This document shows positions 44,406-53,264 of a stretch of DNA of 64,000 nucleotides, one piece after another. The position numbers and the translations under genes are program-made. Numbering within the stretch: position 1 is the first letter of the stretch; each line of letters starts with the position of its first letter. Below the pieces are notes generated by a model. That model did no database searches. It was not told the origin of the DNA and worked only from the letters and a program-made list of their open reading frames with translations. The DNA comes from Dyadobacter pollutisoli (lineage in GTDB: Bacteria; Bacteroidota; Bacteroidia; Cytophagales; Spirosomataceae). The stretch is taken from contig NZ_CP112998.1 in assembly GCF_026625565.1 (NCBI RefSeq), positions 6,236,501-6,300,500 of the forward strand, given 5' to 3'.

Positions 44406-44525
44406 TCAGGCAAAGAATAAAAACAGAATGAGCAAGAAGACAATAATGAACAGATAGTAAAGGCCATCAATAAAAGGGTATTTCTGCCGGTCAAGCTTAT
44501 TGAAAAAATCACTGAACTTACTCAT
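44406..44525 (-). CDS. 39-residue single-pass membrane microprotein
   Basis: An ATG at 44525 opens a 39-codon frame with a soluble, charged N-terminus (MSKFSDFFNKLDRQKYPF) and one strongly hydrophobic helix (LYYLFIIVFLLILFLFF). It ends TGA at 44408-44406, 3 bp before the GTG start of the lipid kinase, on the same strand, so coupled translation is plausible. I found no family. It could anchor or regulate the kinase; that is a guess. The tight spacing, helix composition and absence of an overlapping longer gene support that it is real. Confidence 0.6.
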   Translation of the reverse strand: MSKFSDFFNKLDRQKYPFIDGLYYLFIIVFLLILFLFFA

Positions 44526-44632
44526 GCCTCTTATTTTCTGACGTTTCTAAAATGTGAAATAATGGCTGTTCCGATCGTTGTTTAACGTATATTAGGGACT
44601 CAGCAATCATTTTACAAAAATCCATAAAAAAT

Positions 44633-45067
44633 ATGAGAAACTGGCTTTTCGCGATCTTTCTGATAGCAATCACCGGCATGGCCCAGGCGCAGACGGATAA
44701 AGACAAGAAGGAAATTCTGGCAACATTGAACCGGCAGGCCTCGGATTGGAACCAAGGCAACATTAAATCTTTCATGAATGGTTACTGGGAGTCCGACTCA
44801 TTGATGTTTGTCGGTAAAACCGGGGTTACCTACGGCTATGATGCGACTTACCAGGGTTATCTCAAACGTTACCCTGATCTTGCCACCATGGGAAAGCTAA
44901 AATTTACCTATATTAATTTCTCATTTCCTGGGCCGGGCGTCGCTTTTTTGGTCGGGAAATTCCATTTGACGAGACCTGAAAAAGGAGATCTGGAAGGACA
45001 TTATACATTGCTCTGGAAGAAAATAAAAGGCAAATGGGTCATTATTTGTGACCATACCAGTGGTTAA
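44633..45067 (+). CDS. Exported SnoaL/DUF4440-like protein
   Basis: A 144-residue protein with a signal peptide (ending AQAQ, about 20) and an NTF2-like cone fold: EILATLNRQASDWNQGNIKSFMNGYWESDSLMFVG, YGYDATYQGYLKRYPD, and a closing HYTLLWKKIKGKWVIICDHTSG. Members are often periplasmic; ligand or activity is not known. The gene is divergent from the small membrane ORF and kinase, and convergent with a lipoprotein gene. Confidence 0.8.
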   Translation: MRNWLFAIFLIAITGMAQAQTDKDKKEILATLNRQASDWNQGNIKSFMNGYWESDSLMFVGKTGVTYGYDATYQGYLKRYPDLATMGKLKFTYINFSFPGPGVAFLVGKFHLTRPEKGDLEGHYTLLWKKIKGKWVIICDHTSG

Positions 45068-45105
45068 GCAAAACAGCCAGCTCTTTTCAGGGCCGGCTGT
45101 TTTGC
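45068..45105. terminator. Hairpin between convergent genes
   Basis: GCAAAACAGCC (45068-45078) pairs with GGCTGTTTTGC (45095-45105). Neither strand shows a clear T run after it, so intrinsic termination is uncertain. Confidence 0.6.
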
Positions 45106-45120
45106 CTATCGTGGGGAGCT

Positions 45121-45603
45121 TTAAACTTTTTTGAATTGCAAAAGGGCGTTTACAGCTGGCTTGGTAGCATCTGTCTGGGTATTCACAACAACCGTCAGGT
45201 TAGTGGCAGTTTGTGTGATCTTGAATTCCTGGCTGGTGGCAGCTGTCGCTAGCGTCAACTTGTCGCCAACTACTTTCCATTTCGCATCACTTCCCACCGG
45301 AACATATGCACCCATAGCGGTGACCGCGGCCGGGCAATCGGCAGTTGTAATGCTGTTGTTTGCATTAAATGTAAGTTTCAATTCATAAATGCAAGGTGCC
45401 AACGTGGTGATAAACTGCAATGCTGGAATCGTTGTCCCGGGAGTTTCAGGTGTGATGGCTGTTACCTGCCATGTGCCTACAATTGGATTGGTATCCACAG
45501 GTTGCGGATCAGGATCTTTGTCATCTTTACAGGCCACAATGGCTACTGCCATCAACAGGAATGCAAGAAATGTGAGCTTGCTAAGGGCATAGGTGATTTT
45601 CAT
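45121..45603 (-). CDS. Small lipocalin-like lipoprotein
   Basis: A 160-residue exported protein with lipobox IVAC (Cys25) followed by an acidic Asp/Pro linker. The mature part opens NPIVGTWQVTAITPE, the usual entry of Bacteroidota lipocalin-like (DUF4923/5004-style) lipoproteins, and consists of alternating beta strands ending ALLQFKKV. Two cysteines (APC, ADC) may form a disulfide. Function unknown. Confidence 0.75.
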   Translation of the reverse strand: MKITYALSKLTFLAFLLMAVAIVACKDDKDPDPQPVDTNPIVGTWQVTAITPETPGTTIPALQFITTLAPCIYELKLTFNANNSITTADCPAAVTAMGAYVPVGSDAKWKVVGDKLTLATAATSQEFKITQTATNLTVVVNTQTDATKPAVNALLQFKKV

Positions 45604-45726
45604 AACAGGGAGTAATAGTTTGACCAGTTTATATACGTTGCTTTTTTAACGTTCAAACATAGCTGAAAAATGCTTTTACAGAAAATATTTGTGATTTAGA
45701 GGTAAAATTTAATGTAAAGCGGTTAC

Positions 45727-46716
45727 TCAGTGCTTTCCGAGAAACAGATTGATCAATTGCTGCGCAGCCGTGGCTGGAAGTACCTGTCCTTCACGCACCT
45801 CTTCTTCACTCGCTGACAGCTTAGCCTTGACCTTCGCATTACCGTAAAACTGATCTTCCAGGTTCTGTCTGATGTGGTCATGCAGCCAGTCGAGGTTCTG
45901 AAACTGCCTGTTTTTTGCAAAAAAGCCGTTCTCCCTGGTCAGTACTTCATATTCTTGGATCATTTGCCAGATCGCATCAATACCTGAGCCTTCCAGCGCG
46001 GAGCAGGCAATTACTTTGGGAACAAATCCGGAGGATGACCCTGGCAAGTGGTGCAATGCATTCTGGTACTCATTCACGGCGAGTGCCGCCGCTTGCTGGT
46101 TTGTTCCGTCGGCTTTGTTAATGGCAATGGAGTCCACCATTTCCATGATACCCCTTTTGATTCCCTGTAGTTCGTCGCCCGCACCGGCAAGCATCAGTAG
46201 CAGAAAAAAATCAGTCATTCCCTTCACCAATGTCTCCGATTGCCCCACACCCACGGTCTCGACCAATATAATGTCGTACCCGGCCGCTTCGCACAAAAGG
46301 ATGGTCTCGCGGGTACTACGCGCCACGCCTCCGAGGGACAGCCCTGTGGCCGACGGGCGGATAAATGCGTGCGGACTGTGCGCGAGGTTTTCCATTCGGG
46401 TTTTATCGCCAAGAATGCTGCCGCCTGATTTTTTGCTGCTCGGGTCTATGGCTAGCACTGCCACGCGCTTGCCTGATGATGTAAGATATTGCCCGAATGT
46501 TTCGATAAAAGTGCTTTTTCCAACCCCCGGAACGCCTGTAATCCCAATGCGCAATGCCTTGCCCGTCATGGGCAGGATGCTTTGTAGGATTTCTGTCGCC
46601 AGGACTTTGTCTTCGGCCAATTTGCTCTCGATAACGGTTATAGCACGGCCCAGCAGCGTGCGGTCTCCTGCGAGAATTCCCCGGGTGTATTCCGCAACGG
46701 AAAGTCGTTGGCGCAT
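45727..46716 (-). CDS. meaB: Methylmalonyl-CoA mutase-associated GTPase MeaB
   Basis: A 329-residue G3E-family P-loop GTPase that protects and reactivates B12-dependent methylmalonyl-CoA mutase. The Walker A motif GITGVPGVGKSTF, the switch region DPSSKKSGGSILGDKTRM, PSATGLSLGGVARSTRE, VETVGVGQSE and the specificity motif NKADG are all present. The mutase genes are not in this window. A GTG one codon upstream (46719) is possible; I use the ATG at 46716. Confidence 0.94.
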   Translation of the reverse strand: MRQRLSVAEYTRGILAGDRTLLGRAITVIESKLAEDKVLATEILQSILPMTGKALRIGITGVPGVGKSTFIETFGQYLTSSGKRVAVLAIDPSSKKSGGSILGDKTRMENLAHSPHAFIRPSATGLSLGGVARSTRETILLCEAAGYDIILVETVGVGQSETLVKGMTDFFLLLMLAGAGDELQGIKRGIMEMVDSIAINKADGTNQQAAALAVNEYQNALHHLPGSSSGFVPKVIACSALEGSGIDAIWQMIQEYEVLTRENGFFAKNRQFQNLDWLHDHIRQNLEDQFYGNAKVKAKLSASEEEVREGQVLPATAAQQLINLFLGKH

Positions 46717-46852
46717 CACGTTTTTGGCTGGTTGAAAGTCATGATTTGAATGTCGTTTCTGATCCGTAAAAATGAAACTTTTTATTCTAAAAAAGGCGAA
46801 AAGGTGTATATTGCTCGTTTACAATCCTATATTTCAATATTTAATCATTCGA

Positions 46853-48847
46853 ATGAAAATTTCAATATTTCGCCTGGGCCTGTTAGCTATGAGTAGCCTG
46901 GGGTTTTTCAACACTGTTGCGCAGGAGGCTGACAGGGTGAAGTACGACGCGCATGTGCTTTTCCACCCTTTGTTTAATTTTCAGCCAGGTGGTGAATATA
47001 GGACGGGAAGCGGGGCGCCGGGTCCTAAGTACTGGCAGAATCGTGCGGATTACAAAATCAATGTGGCGCTGGAAGAGGAGAAAGGGACGGTAAGCGGCGA
47101 CGTGGAGATTACCTACAAAAACAACAGCCCGGAAACACTGGAATTTATCTGGTTGCAATTGGACCAGAATGCATTCAATGACAATTCAAGAGGAGGCCGG
47201 ACGACACCGGTTACAGGCGGCCGCTTCGGAAATACAGGATTCAATGGTGGAGACTCGATCAAAACGGTTACCATTCAGCAAGGCAAAGACAAGTTTGTAG
47301 AGGCAAGTTATAAGATCACGGATACCCGCATGCAGATCCGCCTGGCCACACCCGTGAAAGCCAACGGCGACATTATCAAGATCAAGATTGGGTATACTTT
47401 TAAAATCCCTGAATACGGCTCGGACCGGATGGGAACGCTTGAAACCAAGAACGGTATCGTTTACGAAATGGCGCAATGGTATCCGCGAGTTGCCGTTTTT
47501 GATGATATAGAAGGATGGAATTTGCTTCCTTACCTAGGCGCAGGAGAGTTTTACCTCGAATATGGAGACTTTGATTATAATGTAACTGTTCCCTGGGACC
47601 ACATTGTAGTAGGGTCAGGAGAATTGTTGAACCCGAACGAGGTACTGACTGCGGAACAGAGAAAAAGGCTGGCAGACGCTGCTAAAAGCGACCAGACTGT
47701 CATGATCCGTACAGCCGAAGAAGTGACCAACCCTGCGACAAGACCTAAGCAGTCAGGTACATTAACCTGGCGCTTCCGTTGTGTTCAGGCGCGCGATATC
47801 GCCTGGGCTACTTCCAAAGCGTTTGTTTGGGACGCAGCACGTATGAATTTGCCTAAGGGAAAAACAGCTCTTGCCCAATCTGCCTATCCGGCCGAGGATG
47901 GTGGGCTTGATGGCTGGGGACGTTCGACGGAATATGTGAAGGGCTGCATTGAGTTTTATTCCAATTATGTACATGAGTTTACGTACCCGGTTGCGACCAA
48001 TGTAGCAGGTATAGTAGGTGGAATGGAGTACCCTGGTATCGTTTTTTGCAGCAGCAAAAGCCGCAAGGAGGATTTGTGGGGAGTTACCGATCACGAATTC
48101 GGTCACAACTGGTTTCCAATGATCGTGGGAAATAACGAGCGCAAATATGCCTGGATGGACGAGGGGTTCAATACATTCATCAATTTCCTGTCCGGGGATA
48201 ATTTCAATAATGGGGAGTACAAAACAACCCAAATGAATGATATGCACCGTCTGGCGCCGATGATCTTCCGCCCCAAAGCTGACCCGATCCTGACGATCCC
48301 TGATGTGGTACAGGCCGTCAACCTGGGCTGGGAAGCTTACTATAAGCCGGCACTAGGACTTAAAATGCTCCGTGAGCAGGTTCTGGGCAAAGATCGGTTC
48401 GACTATGCCTTCCACTTGTACGTACAACGCTGGGCTTTCAAGCACCCTACACCTTATGATTTTTTCAGGACAATGGAAGATGCTGCAGGAGAAGACCTGG
48501 GCTGGTTCTGGAAAGGATGGTTTTTTGAAAATTACAAATTGGACCAAAGTGTAAAAGAGGTTAGCTACGTAGAGCAAAACCCGCAGAAAGGTTCTTTCAT
48601 TACCATTGAGAACCTGGATCAGTGGGCGATGCCTGCGAAAATAGATATCGAAGAAATAAGCGGTAAAAAGACCCGTGTTGAACTGCCCGTAGAAATCTGG
48701 CAGAGAGGCGGCAGCTGGACATTCAAAGCGGCTACGCAGCAGCCAATCCGGTCGGTAACGATTGATCCCGAGCACAACCTGCCGGATATCGACCCTGACA
48801 ACAATGTCTGGAAGCCAGCGATGTTTGCTGAGCCGGAAGTAAATTAA
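46853..48847 (+). CDS. M1-family metallopeptidase
   Basis: A 664-residue exported zinc aminopeptidase. The signal peptide ends TVAQ at about 24. The N-terminal beta domain has VALEEEKGTVSGDVEITYKN; the exopeptidase motif is GGMEYP (389-394) and the zinc site is HEFGH (414-418) with Glu437 in WMDEGFN. The start at 46853 follows a run of AT-rich DNA; an in-frame ATG at 46772 would put 27 residues before the signal peptide and is unlikely. Probably periplasmic and acting on peptides; substrate unknown. Confidence 0.9.
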   Translation: MKISIFRLGLLAMSSLGFFNTVAQEADRVKYDAHVLFHPLFNFQPGGEYRTGSGAPGPKYWQNRADYKINVALEEEKGTVSGDVEITYKNNSPETLEFIWLQLDQNAFNDNSRGGRTTPVTGGRFGNTGFNGGDSIKTVTIQQGKDKFVEASYKITDTRMQIRLATPVKANGDIIKIKIGYTFKIPEYGSDRMGTLETKNGIVYEMAQWYPRVAVFDDIEGWNLLPYLGAGEFYLEYGDFDYNVTVPWDHIVVGSGELLNPNEVLTAEQRKRLADAAKSDQTVMIRTAEEVTNPATRPKQSGTLTWRFRCVQARDIAWATSKAFVWDAARMNLPKGKTALAQSAYPAEDGGLDGWGRSTEYVKGCIEFYSNYVHEFTYPVATNVAGIVGGMEYPGIVFCSSKSRKEDLWGVTDHEFGHNWFPMIVGNNERKYAWMDEGFNTFINFLSGDNFNNGEYKTTQMNDMHRLAPMIFRPKADPILTIPDVVQAVNLGWEAYYKPALGLKMLREQVLGKDRFDYAFHLYVQRWAFKHPTPYDFFRTMEDAAGEDLGWFWKGWFFENYKLDQSVKEVSYVEQNPQKGSFITIENLDQWAMPAKIDIEEISGKKTRVELPVEIWQRGGSWTFKAATQQPIRSVTIDPEHNLPDIDPDNNVWKPAMFAEPEVN

Positions 48848-48864
48848 GACAAGTTTAGTTTCAA

Positions 48865-48906
48865 AAAGAAAGGCTTCCGATTGCAGAACCGGAAGCCTTT
48901 CTTTTT
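48865..48906. terminator. Bidirectional terminator
   Basis: A perfect 15-bp stem, 48865-48879 against 48890-48904, with A and T flanks, separates the M1 peptidase from the convergent ketoacyl synthase gene. Confidence 0.9.
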
Positions 48907-48925
48907 GTATAGCAAAAAAATATTG

Positions 48926-49870
48926 TCAGACTGTGATCAGCATCGCTCCGTAAGAGTAGCCGCCACCGAAAACAGTGACTACAATATTTTCTCCTTTTTT
49001 AAATTTGTCCTTATTCTCCGAAAGCGCGATCGCACAACCTGCACAGCCGGTGTTACCCAGGTACTGAATGTTCGAAATAAGCTTTTCTGCCGGTATGCCT
49101 AGGGTGTTGATCACATTGAGACTGATACGGTGGTTGGCCTGGTGCGGAATGAGGTAATCAAGGTCATTGATCGTTAGTCCGCAAGCCTGCAATACCTGCT
49201 GGCTCACTTTTGGCATGTACACACACGCATTCTGGAACACATCACGGCCATATGGCATGATCACTCCACGGTCATTTGGGCGTAGCACCACTGCTTCAAT
49301 CGCTTTTCCACTGGTGGCAGCACCACCCGTGATCAGTTTTTGGATTTTCATGTCCGAATCCGTCTGACGCTCTTTGGAAATGAGAAGTGCCGAAGCGCCG
49401 TCTCCCCACAAATGCCCCGATACGGTATCCATTTCATTATAGTAAGCGGTATTATGGTCAGACACGACCACAACCGCTTTGGAAGCCTTACCCATCGCAA
49501 AATAACCCTCTACGATTTCAATGGCATTCAGAAGGGATGAGCACGCGGAAGAGATGCTTACAACGGGAATGTCAGGAATCTGAAGCTGGTACTGCACAGC
49601 ATGTGCCAGCGTCACGATGGTATCATAGGGAGTATAAGTGGCTCCAACAATAAGGTCTATTTCATTTTTGCTGTAAGGGATACTTTCAAGTAAGGATTCA
49701 ACCGCTTTAATCGCCATGGTGGAAGTATTTTCTTCCGGTGATGCCTTACGTCTTTCTGAAATTCCTGTGCGTTCTACAATCCATTCATTGGAAAGATTGT
49801 TAAGATTTGTAAAATATTCATTACCAATAACTTCGCTTGGTAAATAATGACTAACTGTATTAATATACAT
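48926..49870 (-). CDS. 3-oxoacyl-ACP synthase III family (KASIII-like)
   Basis: A 314-residue thiolase-fold condensing enzyme with Cys110 in SISSACSSLL, His243 in IPHQANHRI and Asn273 in LGNTGCAGC, the complete KASIII triad. ERTGISERR near residue 33 is the family's entry motif. No plsX, fabD or acpP is adjacent, so this may be a paralogue for special acyl chains rather than the primary FabH. Its C-terminal GGGYSYGAMLI fits the family end. Confidence 0.88.
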   Translation of the reverse strand: MYINTVSHYLPSEVIGNEYFTNLNNLSNEWIVERTGISERRKASPEENTSTMAIKAVESLLESIPYSKNEIDLIVGATYTPYDTIVTLAHAVQYQLQIPDIPVVSISSACSSLLNAIEIVEGYFAMGKASKAVVVVSDHNTAYYNEMDTVSGHLWGDGASALLISKERQTDSDMKIQKLITGGAATSGKAIEAVVLRPNDRGVIMPYGRDVFQNACVYMPKVSQQVLQACGLTINDLDYLIPHQANHRISLNVINTLGIPAEKLISNIQYLGNTGCAGCAIALSENKDKFKKGENIVVTVFGGGYSYGAMLITV

Positions 49871-50002
49871 GATTGAGAAGTTGACTTCGCAAGCTACGAT
49901 TCTTTTTAATTCCGAAAGTTAAATATTTCGTAGAAATCGTAGCACTTAATATTTGAACAATTCAATAATAAGTTTATAAAATTATAGTAAAAGGAGTAAT
50001 CG

Positions 50003-51136
50003 TTACATAACCCTGTCACTTTTTAACAAACTTTTGTAAAATGACAGCAGAAGGCCTTCCTCTTGCTGCCAATTATAATTTTTTTCTGCCGATTTCCTTC
50101 CGTTATTTCCCATTGATCTGGCCAAACCGGGATTTTCAATGATCCAGCGGAGTTTTTCATACAATGCGTCAGAATCGTATGGAGAAATACAAAAGCCACA
50201 TTCCGATTGTTCCACAACATCCCGGTAAATTGGGAAATCAGAAGTAATAACCGGTAGCCCCAAGGACATATATTCGAACAATTTAGTTGTATAGGATTCG
50301 GGATAATCAGCAACCGGTTTTAAGAGCGCTATGCCTGCGGTTGCGTTTTGTGCGAATGGTAAAGCCATTTTGATATCGGTATAACCATAAAATGTCAGGT
50401 TATTGCGAATGTCTTCAAAGCCAGGCAGTTTCGCCATCTCCTTTTGATCCAGCCTTGACGGGCCGAATAAATGAACATGAAACGTCGGGTACGTAACTTT
50501 CAGTCTCGCCAAAGCTGCTACGATTATATCAAAACATCGTTCCATAGATATTACCCCGGTGTAAAATAATTGTGGTTTGTCTGAAATTACGCCGGAACAG
50601 GACTTATTGGCATCAATAAAGGCAAGCGACGCATAATTATGAATGACAACATGCGGATAGGCCAGGTCCCGGTATACGTCAAGATATGCGTGCTCCGTAA
50701 AAATCAAGTGGAATCTGCGCATGGCTATCCTGTCACAGAGCCGGAATAGAAATTGATAAACCGCTCCATTGTTGTAACGTTTGATACTGAACTTCTTATA
50801 AAGATTTTCCTGCACTTCATAAATCACCTTCGTACCGAGCCATTGAAACAAAAAAGCCAGCGGCAGCAATTCAGGAACGAAAATATGGACCAGATCGGGC
50901 CTGAAACGGAGGTAATTCCACAATGCAACCGGATGGCAAAACAATGCCCTTGCGAATAATCCCTGAAAATGGGGAAGCCTGATGGTTTTGAATGCATTGG
51001 TCTCAGTATTCGCCCTAGCGCCCGGCATCGCACAAAACACCTCGTAATACGTGGAAAGCGAAGGAGCTATCTTGTAAAAAATACGCGGGTCTGTCGGCGG
51101 ATGAACAGTACTCAGGAGCATAACGCGCTGCCTCAT
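50003..51136 (-). CDS. Family 4-like glycosyltransferase
   Basis: A 377-residue GT-B fold transferase. HPPTDPRIFYKIAPSLSTYYEVF opens the N-terminal domain; the C-terminal donor domain has LFYTGVISMERCFDIIVAALARL, TFYGYTD and the GT4 motif ESYTTKLFEYMSLGLPVITSDFP with E-x7-E. It overlaps the deoC stop as ATGA, so translation is coupled, an odd partner for a nucleoside-catabolic gene. Donor and acceptor are unknown. Confidence 0.88.
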   Translation of the reverse strand: MRQRVMLLSTVHPPTDPRIFYKIAPSLSTYYEVFCAMPGARANTETNAFKTIRLPHFQGLFARALFCHPVALWNYLRFRPDLVHIFVPELLPLAFLFQWLGTKVIYEVQENLYKKFSIKRYNNGAVYQFLFRLCDRIAMRRFHLIFTEHAYLDVYRDLAYPHVVIHNYASLAFIDANKSCSGVISDKPQLFYTGVISMERCFDIIVAALARLKVTYPTFHVHLFGPSRLDQKEMAKLPGFEDIRNNLTFYGYTDIKMALPFAQNATAGIALLKPVADYPESYTTKLFEYMSLGLPVITSDFPIYRDVVEQSECGFCISPYDSDALYEKLRWIIENPGLARSMGNNGRKSAEKNYNWQQEEGLLLSFYKSLLKSDRVM

Positions 51137-51792
51137 GCCTGCGTCACGATCAATACGCCGGCCGAAGTACCAATTCGGTCAGCTCCTGCTTCGATCATTG
51201 CAACGGCCTGATCGTACGTACGAATACCACCCGAGGCCTTTATTTTAATGTTAGTAGGAAGTATCGACCTGATCATTTTCACAGTTTCTACTTCAGCGCC
51301 TTTTGGAGCGAACCCGGTAGACGTTTTGACAAAATCCACATTCGCCTCAGCGCAGATCTCACAAGCTGTATACAGGTCAAAGGTATCCAGGTAGGCGGTT
51401 TCAATGATTACTTTGAGCAATGCATTGCTCGTGTGGGCAAGATCCGAGAGCTGCCGCAGTTCTTCCCGGACGCTGACGTAAGCCATGGATTTGAAACGCG
51501 AAATATTCATCACCACATCCAGCTCGGTGGCCCCGTCCCTCAATGCATTTTCGGCTTCTGCGATTTTGGTAGCAGTAGTAGAGTAGCCCATTGGAAAACC
51601 GACCACCGTCGCGATCTCGATTTTTACCGGACAGAATTCAAACATTTCGACCGTGTAGGCGACGTAGGAAGGAGCAATGCAAACCGCTTTAAACTGGTGT
51701 ATCCAGGCTTCTTCGCAAACTTTACGGATATCCGTCTCGCTCGCTGTCGGATTGAGCAGGGTATGGTCAATGTATGCAGGAAGGTTTGTCAT
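51133..51792 (-). CDS. deoC: Deoxyribose-phosphate aldolase
   Basis: A 219-residue TIM-barrel class I aldolase that splits 2-deoxyribose-5-phosphate to glyceraldehyde-3-phosphate and acetaldehyde. The Schiff-base Lys156 lies in FVKTSTGFA, the proton-relay Lys185 in KIKASGGIR and Asp92 in ELDVVMN. YIDHTLL opens the protein, as usual. It is first in a two-gene unit with the GT4 gene. Confidence 0.95.
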   Translation of the reverse strand: MTNLPAYIDHTLLNPTASETDIRKVCEEAWIHQFKAVCIAPSYVAYTVEMFEFCPVKIEIATVVGFPMGYSTTATKIAEAENALRDGATELDVVMNISRFKSMAYVSVREELRQLSDLAHTSNALLKVIIETAYLDTFDLYTACEICAEANVDFVKTSTGFAPKGAEVETVKMIRSILPTNIKIKASGGIRTYDQAVAMIEAGADRIGTSAGVLIVTQA

Positions 51793-51821
51793 ATTCGGAT
51801 ACCGGGAGTTGGAAAAAGTAA

Positions 51822-51846
51822 AAACCCTGTCTGCCGGACAGGGTTC
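51822..51846 (-). terminator. Terminator after the DUF5606 gene
   Basis: AACCCTGTC (51823-51831) pairs with GACAGGGTT (51837-51845); on the minus strand a T-rich tract follows. Confidence 0.85.
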
Positions 51847-51870
51847 TAATGCGAAATGCTATATCGTAAA

Positions 51871-52395
51871 CTACGCTTTGGTCTTTTCTTTCTTGGCCGG
51901 TTTTTTAGCTGGCTCTTCTGCAACTACTTCCGTTTCCTCAGTTTCAGCCACTGCCTCTTCCTCAGATGCTACAAAAAGCTCAGGGATATATTTTGACAAT
52001 AAGTTGTACCAGGTAATGATTTTTTTGATGTCGGACACATACACTTTGGACCTGTCAAATTCCGGAAGGATTTTGTTCAGAAACTCAATGAAGTCTTTAT
52101 CAGAAGAGGTTTTTACCTGAATAGCGATTTCTTCTCCGTGAATTTCCCGGATTTTGAGGAAAACGTCTGCCAGCGGAACTGATTCTTCTTCGCCTTCAGT
52201 AAAAATGGAAACATCTTTCAACACTGAAACACGCGCAGTTGGCCCGATCAGGGTTTTTTCTCTTTTTTCGTCAAGACTCTCAACGATCACGCCCGCACGG
52301 CTTGGCTTAAGAATGCGGAACAATCCGCCTTTACCTGAAACATTTGCGATTTCTTTCAACAAATCCATTCCGGTTGACTCTACTTTTTCACTCAT
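51871..52395 (-). CDS. DUF5606 protein
   Basis: A 174-residue cytosolic protein. The conserved part starts near residue 10 (MDLLKEIANVSGKGGLFRILKPSRAGVIVESLDE), includes SIFTEGEEESVPLADVFLKI and YVSDIKKIITWYNLLSKY, and ends in a low-complexity acidic then Lys/Pro-rich tail. I associate this with DUF5606, restricted to Bacteroidota; function unknown. A start at 52368 (the MDLLKEI Met) is also possible. Followed by its own terminator. Confidence 0.8.
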   Translation of the reverse strand: MSEKVESTGMDLLKEIANVSGKGGLFRILKPSRAGVIVESLDEKREKTLIGPTARVSVLKDVSIFTEGEEESVPLADVFLKIREIHGEEIAIQVKTSSDKDFIEFLNKILPEFDRSKVYVSDIKKIITWYNLLSKYIPELFVASEEEAVAETEETEVVAEEPAKKPAKKEKTKA

Positions 52396-52502
52396 CCTTT
52401 CTTACTATTAGTTATATCTTGATTATGATTATGTTGAATGCAATGACCAACTAAATTTTGTCGCAAAATAACAGAAAGATTGACCGTTATACAACCTCCC
52501 TC

Positions 52503-53111
52503 TTACTTTGTCTTCTCAAACGACTGATTATAAGTTTCTATTGTTTTCAGGATGGCGTCACGGCCCTCGTGTTTTTCAGCCGATGTCACGAACATTGGAG
52601 GTACTTCTTCCCATAATTCGCTCAATGTCTGTTTGTATTCTTCCACTTTATTGGCAACCTGTCCTGGTTTCAGTTTATCGGCTTTGGTAAAAATAATGTG
52701 AAATGGGATCCCTGCCTCGCCTAATGCAGCCATAAATTCCAGATCAGCGGTCAGCGCGCTGTGGCGAACATCGATAAGCACAAAAGTGCAGATCAGGTTT
52801 TGGCGGTTATGGAGGTAATCATTGATCATCGTCTCCCATTTCTCGCGCTCTACTTTACTTACTTTGGCATAACCGTAGCCGGGCAAATCCACCAGATACC
52901 AGAGGTCATTGATCAGATAATGGTTAATAAGCTGAGTTTTACCGGGTTGCTGAGACGTTTTCGCAAGAGACTTTTTCTCGGTAAGCATATTGATCAGGGA
53001 CGATTTCCCTACATTGGACCTACCTATGAAAGCATATTCCGGCAAATCAGGCTCAGGGCATTTCTGGTAATCCGAATTGCTCATTACATATCTTGCTTCC
53101 TGAACTTTCAT
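52503..53111 (-). CDS. engB: Ribosome biogenesis GTPase YsxC/EngB
   Basis: A 202-residue small GTPase that helps 50S assembly. G1 GRSNVGKSSLIN, G2/G3 region KTSQQPGKTQLINHYLIND and DLPGYGYAKV, G4 TKADK and G5 TSAEK are all present. Length and the MKVQEARYV opening are typical. The minus-strand sequence upstream has TTG-N16-TAACTTCG at about 53161-53136, a near match to the Bacteroidota promoter. Confidence 0.96.
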   Translation of the reverse strand: MKVQEARYVMSNSDYQKCPEPDLPEYAFIGRSNVGKSSLINMLTEKKSLAKTSQQPGKTQLINHYLINDLWYLVDLPGYGYAKVSKVEREKWETMINDYLHNRQNLICTFVLIDVRHSALTADLEFMAALGEAGIPFHIIFTKADKLKPGQVANKVEEYKQTLSELWEEVPPMFVTSAEKHEGRDAILKTIETYNQSFEKTK

Positions 53112-53264
53112 ATTTATTTGACGTTAATAATGTTGCGAAGTTACTTTTTTCTTTTTTATCAACCTTGCAGAGTAATGATGTGTTGTCTGCTAAGGTGTTG
53201 GATAAAATGAAACAAAGGGGTATTTTCGTTTGTGAATATTTGAAACTGTAACTAAGTCGAAAAG

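Noticed and set aside
46016..46735. 239-codon frame on the plus strand opposite meaB
   Set aside because: meaB on the other strand has all GTPase motifs; the plus-strand frame has low-quality composition and no start context.
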